A stretch of DNA of 64,000 nt from Blastocystis hominis (taxonomy: Eukaryota; Sar; Bigyra; Opalinata; Blastocystidae). The notes beneath the pieces were generated by a model. It was not told the origin of the DNA. It was given only the letters and a program-made list of their open reading frames with translations, and ran no database searches. Within the stretch, counting starts at the first letter, position 1. Each line of letters begins with the position of its first letter. The position numbers were made by a program, and so were the translations under genes. This document shows, in pieces, positions 35,148 to 45,402 of this stretch. The stretch spans positions 124,001 through 188,000 of the forward strand of contig NW_013171819.1 in NCBI RefSeq assembly GCF_000151665.1, given 5' to 3'.

Positions 35148-36226
35148 TCACTCCTTCGCTTCCGTCTCCGCCTCCGACGACAATCCTTCCACCAGCGACA
35201 ATCCAAAGATCGACATGATATTGAGATTCTCTCGCAGGAACTGTCCTTTCGACAGGAAAACTACCTCACAATCCGCATTCAACCCAACCTTCCCGACTGA
35301 TTCCGCGCATCATATCGATGTGCAGCTGCTCGAACACCTACAACATTCAACCTCGAATTCATTCCCACATTGCGCGTATGCTGAATGGTCAGCTCTTCGA
35401 GCATCTCCGGCTCCACAGAAGGATCCATTTTCAGGACGAAATAGATGCATTTCTGGACCTCTTCGGTCGATAGCACGCCTAATTGACAGGAAACAGAAAG
35501 AATACCGTCGTTATTGAGATCGCAGCTATCGAAAATGTACATCAGGTGATTCTTTTCGGTGCTCTACAACAAAGAAGAAAAGAAAAGCGACGCGAAGAGC
35601 GTAAGCGAAAGTGTGGACAAAGTCACGAATACTGACATATCCATCCTGATCGTAATCCCACACGCGGAACATGTTATTCACAATCTAAGTGACAATAAGA
35701 AGAGGATGTCAAACAGCATCGTCAGTAATGTCCAACTGCTTGAATACATCCTTAAAATCTTCAAGAGTTAGAGCTTTCATTCTACATATACAAAGTTTAA
35801 TACAAAAAATACGACAATCCTTTCGTTTTCACAACTCGAGCACGTTGATAGAAAACATAGAATCTAGATCAATATCTATTCAAAATACTACACAGAGCGG
35901 ATCTCATTAAACTTGAAGTTATTATACAAAGGATCTTCCGAAATCAGCGTTTGAATGGTTATCTGATCATCCACCAGATCATCCGACTCTTCTAATGCAT
36001 CAGGCTTCTTCGTTTCGTTATTCGACTGTTCCTAGGCGAATTACAAAACTATGGAAATATAGATACGCTATTCTCTTCCTCCATACTCTTTATTTCTTCC
36101 TTATCACTCTCATCAATAATCCATTTATAAAAGCGATAGAGACTATCTAGATTGTCAAAACCAACTCATACAATAAAAACAGCCTAAAACAATGGTAGAT
36201 ACAATAGGTAAGAACTTCGATTTCAT
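35148..36226 (-). CDS. EF-hand calcium-binding protein with N-terminal signal anchor
   Basis: The ATG at 36226 gives MKSKFLPIVSTIVLGCFYY, a signal peptide or anchor. It is followed, after a 25-nt intron, by YRFYKWIIDESDKEEI and an acidic region. Two canonical EF-hand loops are visible: DYDQDGYVS and DLNNDGILS. Between and after them are LTLEDFKDVFKQLDI, LSTEEVQKCIYFVLK and a C-terminal VFEQLHIDMMRGI. TGA is at 35148-35150. Introns are 25-35 nt, and one region (35800-35895) is hard to splice with certainty. A signal sequence on a two-EF-hand protein suggests calcium binding in the ER/secretory lumen or at a membrane. The specific family (calcineurin B-like or other) is not clear. Confidence 0.72.
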
Positions 36227-36567
36227 AAAATAGGCAGCGCACAAAAAATGAATGGAGAAAAAGGGTAAACTAAAAAGGACATTCAAGGATTAATAGTCTA
36301 TTCCTGAGATAATGTGAGTAAGGGAATATAGAGCGCAGAGAAAGCGAAAACTGGTCATAATTTTGCAAGGGGATTATTTAACAGAATTATTGTATAGTAT
36401 TGGATTTAATATTATGAATAAAGACTTTGCTTGTGGATTAGACTCCAAAGAATGGAACGCTATATATTTGTTGAATATGGAACAAAAATGTGAATTGAAA
36501 AAGCAATTCAATATCGAATATCGGAATCACTTGATTACTCCACAATAAATGATACAAAGAATAACTG
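36227..36567. other. Intergenic gap
   Basis: About 340 bp of AT-rich sequence between the EF-hand gene start and the 3' end of MORN-LRR copy C. A 61-codon plus-strand open frame (36363-36548) has no intron context or family resemblance and is not called. Confidence 0.6.
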
Positions 36568-38078
36568 TTACTTTGTGACAAGATTGACAAATTCAGCAGA
36601 AACGTCTACTATTAATAGAAAAAGAGTAGCACTACTAGTAATCACTTTGGACTGGACTCTATCAAAAGAATTGGTGAGATTCAGGTTTGTGAGATTAGCG
36701 ATGTCTATGAAGCTCAATATGCAATAAATTCAACTACTTTCTAGTGTGACCGAGCGAGGATAAAAGAAACAATATCCATCAGAATTGATCAGGGATGTTA
36801 GTTTGGGAAGATCTACATTCGTATTGACGATATACTTGTTTTTACTTCGCATTATCAAAGAGCATGATAAATCAAATCGACTTCCAGAAAGTGTACTTCG
36901 ACCAAGTTGAATGGATTGTAATGATGGAAGATCTATTTTACATACTTCACTCAAACTCATTCAATACTCTCCATTATTGTTGATAGAGAATAGCAGAAAG
37001 AGTATCTTCCTAAGGTAATGAACTGAAGACTTGGAAGATCTGCATAATGATGCCAAATAACACAAATACTATGGATTTCAAATGACGCATCTCGAAAATT
37101 AAAAGAATCATTATGAACATCACCAATTTGAATGGATTGTAATTGTGGTAGATTCTTCAATTCAAAGGCTCCAGCAAAATCACTGAAACTATATCTGTCT
37201 ATTTCAATGGATTCCAATGATTCACAATTCAATATGTGGAATGATTTCGATTCATCTCCAGTATAATAATACTTTTGAGTAAATGAGTCGAATCCGATTT
37301 TCAAAGTTTTCAATCGATTCAATCCATCGATTTGGAATGTTTTCACTGATCTAAAACTATCATTGCCGATTTCGATTGATTCCAAATTATACAACAGTGA
37401 AACATCCCAATCAACCAATACACAATTGTCACTCAGTTTCAAATGTTTCATTCCGATATTCATTGGTTTGCTTCCATCTCCTTCATAAATATCACATTCA
37501 ATTCCATAATACCATTCGCATTCTTTTACAAACTCACCTTTACGACCATACACTTTTCCAATTCCAAATCGATTATCATCACACCAATATCCTTCATATT
37601 CTATCAAACCATTATCATGATAACTCGTTCCATATCCAAATCGTTTCCAATTGATCATTATGCCCTTGTACACCAAGAATCCATCATCGTCATACATTTC
37701 ACCATATCCAAATGGAATTCCAATTTTACCTTCTTTTTCTTTTTCTGTCAATATCAATCCTTCAAATCGACTTCCATGATCCAAATCCACTATTCCTTCT
37801 TCTACTACTGTGGATTGTTCTTCATTATACGAAATAGCACCAATTTGATGATTTCCAATCACTTTCAACACTTTCTGCTCATTCACCAGAAATCCTTGAT
37901 TCATGAATACTCCATTATTGAATTGCAGTACTACACACTGTCTATTACTCAAAATGAGTGAAATCCAGCCATTTGGTTTCCATTCTTTACCCAAGCATCC
38001 CTGTACATTTTGAATAATGGAACTATCAATTTGATAGTTGTTAATAGCAGAATTAACAAAATCTACAGAATTTTGCAT
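36568..38078 (-). CDS. MORN-repeat / leucine-rich-repeat protein (family copy C)
   Basis: Exons are 37070-38078, 36968-37039, 36846-36932, 36738-36812, 36633-36704 and 36568-36605 (TAA), giving 450 aa. Introns are 27-35 nt, all phase 1. It starts MQNSVDFVNSAINNYQ. MORN-like units include IPFGYGEMYDDDGFLVYKG and NRFGIGKVYGRKG. LRR units include NLESIEIGNDSF, LKTLKIGFDSF and LESIEIDRYSF. One-exon-per-repeat units begin NLPSLQFITLG, DLPSLQSIQLG and DLPKLTSLI, and the last exon ends VSAEFVNLVTK. This is the most divergent and shortest copy. It lies head-to-head with copy D. Function is unknown. Confidence 0.85.
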
Positions 38079-38776
38079 CAAAATAAGAAAGAATAGTAAT
38101 GCCCTCTGAGAGCATTGTATCCCTACATTATCGTCTTTATTTTACAATGATAGGATTAGTACATAACGGCTGTGATATAATCCTAAATAGATGTCCATAA
38201 ACATACTTTCATTTCGCTCCTAGGGTATTTCCCTTTTTATATCTATTTCTTGCTTTTTCTAAGAATATCTTTGTTATAATCGTATTTAAAAAGAGCAAAT
38301 CTATTTTAGTCTCAATACAAGTAATACTCTCTCTGTTGTATGTGGTTCTATTTATAGGATATAATCTAGCATTTAATTTAGACTTATTATAAAAATGACA
38401 TAATTAACTACTGCAAATTGTACCAAATGTACATGGCACATGCACTTTTATACAATATTTTTAATATATATATACGATTTAGAATGTAAATTTATCTCAA
38501 AATAGGGTTCTGAGTCAGTTTGACTAAAAATGTTGTAGCATGTAAATTATCAAGCAATTTGAATTTAAATCTATAAGTCACACACAATCAAAAATGTAAT
38601 GGCAAATACTATAATAGAAAAGTGTGATTTTGCGACATCACACAAGCAAACCGACTCAAGTCCCAATAATTCCGCAGAGCTGATACTGAAATACAAAGGA
38701 AGTTTGTGATATTCCAAAAATCATGTGTCAAACAAAACTTTACTAAGACTAACATACTAACCATTATTTTTTTATT
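38079..38776. other. Divergent intergenic region between MORN-LRR copies C and D
   Basis: About 700 bp of AT-rich DNA between two divergently transcribed family members, so probably a shared promoter region. I see no clear motif or inverted repeat, and no coding signal. Confidence 0.65.
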
Positions 38777-40631
38777 ATGGTCAACAATTTTGATTGTATT
38801 CATATAGATAAGCCATATTATATAGATTCGTCAAAACAACCCAGAGAATCAAGGTATTTACTCAACGACTACATTACCTCTCAAAAGAAGAAGATTTCTA
38901 TTAATGGAGTCGATTATGAAGTCACTCTATATCAAGGAGATCATTCCAATGAATATTTGTTGAGTGAAATGAAAAATGGGAAAGTTGAAGGTCGTTGCCA
39001 ATTATTCAATCGTGGAATCTTGATTCTTGCATGGATGATGAAAAATGGTAAACGAATCGGTAGAGTAACAGAATATAAGAATGGTAAAGCATTACAAAAA
39101 GAAAACTGGGATTCAATCGTTGGAAATGATGGAGATTGCAGAATAATCGAAAATAGTAAAGAAGGATTGATCATGACAATTCGAAGTAAGCGTAAAGGTG
39201 AAAATGATGATAATGATATGGTGATATATCGAGGTGGATTTGATGAAGAAATGAATCGAGATGGTTATGGAATCGAATATGATATGGAAAATGATGGTAA
39301 AGAGAAGATTGAAGGATATTGGTCAAAAGACAAATTGATTCGAATGATTCGTGAATTCGATGCTGAAAATAACCAAATGATCGAATATGCTGAAAACAAA
39401 AGTGAGAATGGAAATGATGAAATATTGAATCGAATTCCAATCTATATAGGAGGATATAGTATCGAAAATGGTAAATATGTACGAAATGGATTGGGATATT
39501 TGATTGATGAAGCCAGTGGAACAGCAATTCGTGAAAGTGAATGGGAACATGGTATAGAGAAGAAAGGTGGAATTGACTTGTATGAAGGTTGGTATGTGGA
39601 AGGAATGAGTGAAAGTATTCGAAGTGTATTAAAGAATGAAAAACCATGTGAAATGAAAACTGAACCAATTGTAAGTGTTCATTCCAAACGAATCGAAATC
39701 CACAATAGTTCTGAATTGAATGAAATGGATTTGAAAGTGACGGAATTGGTGATATGTTCGAATTGCTGTAACGATTTGAATGCATTGGATCTGAATCGAT
39801 TCGAATGGTTGGAATCAATCGAAATTGGGGATGAATGTTTTGGATCAGTACAAACATTCAAAATCGATGGATTGAATCGATTGAAAACTATCAAAATCGG
39901 TAACAATTCATTTACTCAGAAAAAGAATGATTGGGCAAATGATGAATCGAAATCATTCCACATATTGAATTGTGAATCATTAGAATCAATTCAAATTGGT
40001 GAATGGAGTTTCAGTGATTTTGGAGGAAACTTTGAATTGAAGAATCTACCACAATTAAAATCCATCCAGATTGGTAAGGAATGTGGTGATTCATACAATT
40101 TCTATTGTAGTTCATTTGTGCTTCGAGGTATTGAACTGATATTGAATATTTGAATGCATAGATCTTCCAAATCTACAATCCATTACATTAGGTAATTATG
40201 CATTTTGTTTTTCTGAATCAACAAGAATTGAAAGTATTGAATGAATTTGAATGAATGATTGATGTAGATCTTCCATCATTACAATCCATTCAACTCGGTG
40301 ATGAAGCACTTAAAGGAAGAAGTGTTGATGTTAGTTCATTGACACTTCGAAGTAATAATGAATTGATTGGTTATGATTTGCTTTGTAGATCTTCCAAATC
40401 TTAGATCACTTACTTCTAAATGGGCTAGTTTCCGTTATCCTCGTATAGTGACATTGGCATGTATTTCTGAATATTGAATATTGATAGTATTTAGTTATTC
40501 CAATTCTTCAAAATGTCAAACTACCTATTTCATTCGAGAAAGTTCTATCGAAATCAATTTCATGTATTGTGTTGATTACTTTGATATCATACCTAGTTGT
40601 TTCTAGTAATCTAGCTGATCTTGTCCACTAA
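38777..40631 (+). CDS. MORN-repeat / leucine-rich-repeat protein (family copy D)
   Basis: Exons are 38777-38795, 38826-40127, 40162-40233, 40268-40351, 40389-40460, 40495-40563 and 40597-40631 (TAA), giving 550 aa. The first intron is exactly 30 nt and has no stop, so a retained-intron product (+10 residues) would stay in frame. MORN-like units include YRGGFDEEMNRDGYGIEYD and YIGGYSIENGKYVRNGLGY. LRR units include WLESIEIGDECF, LKTIKIGNNSF and LESIQIGEWSF. Terminal repeats begin DLPNLQSI, DLPSLQSI, DLPNLRSL and VIPILQNV, ending VSSNLADLVH. It is highly similar to copy B over its whole length. Function is unknown. Confidence 0.87.
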
Positions 40632-41743
40632 ATGCATATTGATATAAGCTCCAAGATCGATATGGAATGGTAGAAACCAAATAATGCGTGCAAATCTGTT
40701 GATTGTTTGTTTGTATACTCTTGTTTACTTAATTAAGCGGTGACAAAACATGAAATAGCAAATAAATATCTGATCGAATCAATCGATATTCAATGACATT
40801 ATTGGGCAATGGTATTCAATATATAAACACTAATTGAATTATTAGACAATTGTTGCAAATACCCTGTATTGATCATATTAATACATAGTTTTCTTTCTAT
40901 TCACACTATTATCATCTATTGAATCAAATGAATTGAAACTATTCCTGATATTAAAAACCAATGATGGCAAGTTGTCCCATTATTCATATACTTCAGTGAT
41001 GTTTATAATTTCGTTTGTCATTACAATTAATCCAATATCCAATTCCTTATTCACTAAATCACGATAGTCCTGTATTTATCGTTTACATAATCACATTAAT
41101 TGTATATAGCCTGCATACAGATGATAATTGATTATTAGCATTCAATATATAAGTACCCTTGAATGATATGGTTGTTCAATCCTTTCTAAGTTTCGTATAC
41201 TACTAAGATACAATTTTCTGGTCACCTATTGTTTTTTCACCTATAATGGATAATATGGCATACAGTTTTCTGTCATTGTTTTGCTATCTATGCAATTGTT
41301 ATTGTCTCGTGATTTCAAATAGCCTAAATTTGATTGTATAGCTCCGTTTTAAGTACTTTAGTAATAATACTCAGAATATAACCTTTAAATTAGTCGAAAT
41401 AGCCTAATTTGCACAATTACCTCATTATTGACTTTCTAACAAGATAATTGTGCTTGATAAACAATATACAATCTATTTTCCAATAGACAATATTTAATCC
41501 ACATGGTTTTACATCACTAACTCAACTTTGCTTATTCTATTATTTAGCAAATACTCCTCATAAAAATGACCCCTCTATTTCTTGTAGTGCTTTTTTTGCC
41601 AATAGCCAATACAGTATGGAATGGCTTGAATCTGACCATGGCTCATTTTTTGGTACCTCACTTAAATATTTCTTTCCATACTCATTTTGTCTCCCGTTAA
41701 CTATTGCTCTGCACATTATTTTTGGTCTGCAAGTTTTGTTTTT
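40632..41743. other. AT-rich gene-free spacer
   Basis: A 1.1 kb AT-rich spacer between copy D and the second glycosyltransferase-like gene. I see no exon chain. Like the 11764-13316 spacer it borders a MORN-LRR gene, whereas gaps elsewhere are mostly under 200 bp. Confidence 0.65.
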
Positions 41744-43291
41744 ATGCATTATCATTTGCTTTTTTTATCTATCTGCCTTCTGTTTGCCATTTTCAGTAAA
41801 ATAAAAGTGGAAAAGTCGCTTTTTGATAGAATGGTTTTTTCACCTCAGGAAAATGCTTGGATTGTTCTGAATATACAAGGAAAAGATTCGCTCACTGATA
41901 CAGAACCACTTTCCTCCATCTATAGCATTCGCCGTTTTTTCTCCTTAAATCAAACATTCTGTAACTTCTGCTATTTAGACATTAATTCTAGATCATGTAG
42001 CGAGCGATTCACCAAAAGCTGGTTCCTATTTGTATACTCCGTAATTTTGTAGATGATTTAAGTGATAAGCGCACTCAGAGAAAAGATTCAACACCTTCTA
42101 ATCATCTCTCTTCTTCACCATTGTTAACTTTCCAAATTGTATGATTATTTTAGGAGTTCACGCACCCATCGGAGAGTAAAAGTTCGCAAAGCATCAGGTA
42201 TCCATAGATATGGATACAATTCGACTCATTCTTATCTGCGTCGAGATCTACGTAGAGTTTCACAGTATTCGGAGAAACAACTATCCTACAATGAGGCTAT
42301 GAATGATGAAGCTTTTACTACCAATTTTAGAAGTAATGTGTCTGTCTTCAAGTCATATCGCAAAATGCTTACGAAACTCTGGATACCGAACATAAAAGGG
42401 AAACGTAGCCTTTTTTCTGTGAATATTTCCTACAATCCTCTTCCTGATAATTACCTTGGGATCGTATTCACGACGGGAGATATCGTGCTTGTTTCACATT
42501 CGCTGTTATCTAGATGGTTTCGAACAAACTGCGCTTTACTTTCAGAGTTTTGTCTCTGTATAAAAAACAATTCAATGTCCGATCGGTTCTGTTCACAAAA
42601 TCGGAACTCATCAAACAAATAGCCAAATCCTATGGGATTGATGTGCTCCCAGAGCCCGAAACGAATGAATATGGATTGCCTTTCATTAATTCGATGCTCA
42701 TTACTGCACGCGACACATTCCATTTCCAGCAAATGATTTACATCAACGCGGACATCATCATCAATCCAGGCACTTTTTCGCTTGCTGCCTTTTTTGACAA
42801 GTATTTCGAGAATCAAAAAGTAGAAACAGGGAACCAATGCGATGAATGTGTAGTATGTTATGGTCGGAACCGTCATGAACGTGCGAGATCCTCCCTATTG
42901 GATGAATACAGACAGCTATGATGTATTTAAGCAGCACTATCAGCAGATTAAAGGTCGCTATCGAGGCGCTGCTGCGATCGTAGAATGAATGAATCGTTCG
43001 GTCTGATATGCAGGACGTTTTTGTGTTTCCTTCCACGTTTCCCTTCGAGGAAATGTGGAAAGTGGTCGTGGGTCGGTGGTATGTGGACAGCGCGATTCTC
43101 AAGTTTGCTCATACTCATCATTTTGGTGTGGTCGACATTACTTCTATCGGATCCCTTCATCTTAGTTTGGAAGAATCTGTGCATGTCCGATCCCGCGTCA
43201 CTGGCGATGACTTTTACTGGAACAAGAATCACCTTCCGTTTAAGCCCAATACGGTGGAATGCTATCTCCAGGGGAATTATTTTGTCTTGTG
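41744..43291 (+). CDS. Type II membrane glycosyltransferase-like protein (paralogue 2)
   Basis: The likely start is the ATG at 41744, giving a signal anchor MHYHLLFLSICLLFAIF. A stalk unrelated to that of paralogue 1 follows, then SNKLRFTFRVLSLYKKQFNV, SVLFTKSELIKQI, EYGLPFINSMLITARDTF, MIYINADIIINPGTFSLAAF, YVMVGTVMNVRDPPYWMNTD, DVFVFPSTFPFEEM and VGRWYVDSAILKF. The domain order matches paralogue 1 (16667-18717), including NADI as a candidate DxD equivalent. One junction near 42050 is unresolved. The last residues align as NYF in both genes. After NYFVL an in-frame TG at 43290-43291 lies 3 nt before TGTTTGTG, so poly(A) probably completes TGA; the first encoded stop is at 43320-43322. Confidence 0.6.
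42801..42883 (+). repeat. Block identical to 17075-17157, exon plus complete intron
   Basis: The plus-strand partner of the duplicated block in paralogue 1, including an identical 34-nt intron. Confidence 0.75.
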
Positions 43292-43294
43292 TGT

Positions 43295-43312
43295 TGTTTG
43301 TGCGAACAAACA
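43295..43312. terminator. Back-to-back 3'-end motifs shared by convergent genes
   Basis: TGTTTGTGCGAACAAACA reads as TGTTTGTG on plus and, after two bases, TGTTTGTT on minus. It serves the 3' ends of the glycosyltransferase-like gene (plus) and BRF1 (minus). Each has an in-frame T 5 nt before its own motif. Confidence 0.6.
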
Positions 43313-43316
43313 AGGG

Positions 43317-45237
43317 AACTAAACAAACTACGCATGGCTTCGTAATTCACATTTCGACTCACCTTCTTCGTGTCGATCAATCGCTTCAACCCTTCAGCCG
43401 CCGTTTTCACTGGATGTCGGTACTGTGCGCGATTCTACTCCTCATCCTACCGCCTCCACACTTACAGGCGTTCGTTTCTTCCGCTTCGTCACCTTCTTCC
43501 CGCTCTGCTCCCGCTCTCTCCGCTTCTCCTCCTGGCGTTTGAGCCAATCGCCGTTGGAGGCAAGCCAGAGTTCCCGCTTCTTTTTCTGCTCCTCTTCCGA
43601 AAGGAACATGTCTTCCACTTCCGGATCGATTGCATTCGCTTCCTCCTCCTTGCCCTCTTCCTTCTGCTCGCCCTCTTTGTTTATATTGTTTGCATTGTTT
43701 GCATTGGGAAGACCTCCTTGCAGTTCACTTTCATTCGCCCCTCCATTTTCATTTCCATTTCCATTTCCCATCTCATCACTTCCTTCCTTATTCTTTCCAT
43801 TTCTCTCCTCCAGTTTCCCCATTTCCTCCAAATTCGAATCGGGCATTCCCTCATTTCCATTCTCTCCGTTCTGCTGCGCGTTCAACGCTGCCAGCACCGA
43901 CGTCATCTCCATCTCCAACTCCTGATACATCTGCTCCAGATCGTGTTGACGCAGCAAACTGCTCGGCGACACTCGCTTCTGTCTCTGCAAATGCGAGCCA
44001 GGCGCGATCGTTCCCGTCTCGATCAGCACCTTCTCCAAATGACTCGTGTCTCCGTTCGAACTTTCCAAAAGAAGCTGGTTCTGCTGGTCTTTGAGTCGGT
44101 TTCGCACAAAAGAAGGCGGATGGGCGGACATCATTCCGTCCTCGCCGACCGGCTCGCCCTTCTCATTCACCGCGAAATCGTTCGTCTGATCCGCGAGGTA
44201 GTTGAACTGATCGATCGTCAGCGAGCCTACCATTGCATGCCTCTCCCATTCCCACTCGAAGGCGTCGATTCGAACTCCGCGAGGCGGATTCGCAGCGTTT
44301 CCTCGCTCACTTTGACGATCGAGAGAATGTCTTTTTTCGTTCCTACGCGTCACGTGGATCGCTATCGCGCACGGCGGAATCCGTGGATGCGAGCTGCTAA
44401 GAGGAGCGCGGCGGCGACGATTCCGAGCGGTCGGCGGCCCAGGACGATCCAGTCTCGCTGCATTCGCTTGGTGATGCGAAGCGCGGTGAGACAGACGGCG
44501 GAGAGCTGGTCGCCGAACTCCATTTGGGAGGCAAAACGATTGATGTACAGCGATGGATCGATTGGTTTCATTTTGAGACTATCAATCAAAGCGAAGAACC
44601 GATCGATTACCCTAACATGTTGTTCATTTTCATATAGACGGAACCGAGACTCCACCTAGAAGTAAATAAAATAAGGGGAGGAATCTTACACATCGGTTTG
44701 AAGGAGATCCGCAAAATCGATGAGCATGGTGGGGATTTTGTTCATTCTGCAAGCGACGTAGAGGCAAGCGGCACAAACGTGAGTGGCCTTTCTCCCTTGA
44801 GTAAAGTTTTTGGCTACAGCTAGGTTGAAAACGTTGCAGGCATTGCTAATTAGATTCTGCAGATTCAGACCAGCTGCAATCTGAGATATCTTCTTTCTTC
44901 CGTTCAAAAGAGTGACTTCTCTAGATTCTTTGTACCTACAAATCAGCCATGTATGCTAAATGGACGAATAACGTCCTGAAGAAGAAGCATAGGACGAAGA
45001 ACCAGTCTCGTTCACTACTTGACCAACGATTCTACGCGTAAGTCCAAAAAAGCTATAGAACGATGCGCTTTCTCCATTTCCATTGAATTCTACATTATTT
45101 ACAATTTGATTTTCATCGATAACGCAACCGCAATTGGTACAACTATGATAAGAACTTCATATGCTAAAAACATACATCACTTGACCATCCCCTCCTCCTA
45201 AGTCAAAAACTTCTTGTTTACAAGCCGGACATATCAT
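43317..45237 (-). CDS. BRF1: TFIIIB subunit BRF1 (TFIIB-related factor)
   Basis: The N-terminal zinc ribbon has MICPACKQEVFDLGGGDGQV and, across a 33-nt intron, CTNCGCVIDENQIVNN, then IVGQVVNE. The two cyclin repeats are clear: GRKKISQIAAGLNLQNLI, FTQGRKATHVCAACLYVACR, MLIDFADLLQTDV, INRFASQMEFGDQLSAV and RMQRDWIVLGRRPLGIVAAA. The C-terminal half holds a Gly/Asn/Glu-rich linker and the BRF homology block (MFLSEEEQKKKRELWLASNG), then SRNVNYEAMRSL, which matches the conserved BRF1 tail. BRF1 recruits RNA polymerase III to tRNA and 5S genes with TBP and BDP1. No encoded stop precedes the motif: the frame ends ...SLFS followed by T (43317), 5 nt before TGTTTGTT, giving TAA on polyadenylation. Confidence 0.93.
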
Positions 45238-45402
45238 TGTATGATTGTTTGTAAAATAGATCCGATTTTTGGAATTCTGAGAGTCGCAAGCACATCCGTA
45301 TATTTGTTAGATTCATTGAAATATCCACTTCAAAAACATCAAGTGCTCTCCGATTTCGGTATTTAAATCAAATCAAAATCTCATTGTATCCATATTTGTA
45401 GA

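Noticed and set aside
36363-36548. 61-codon plus-strand open frame
   Set aside because: No homologue recognised, AT-driven composition, and no 3'-end motif or intron structure typical of neighbouring genes.
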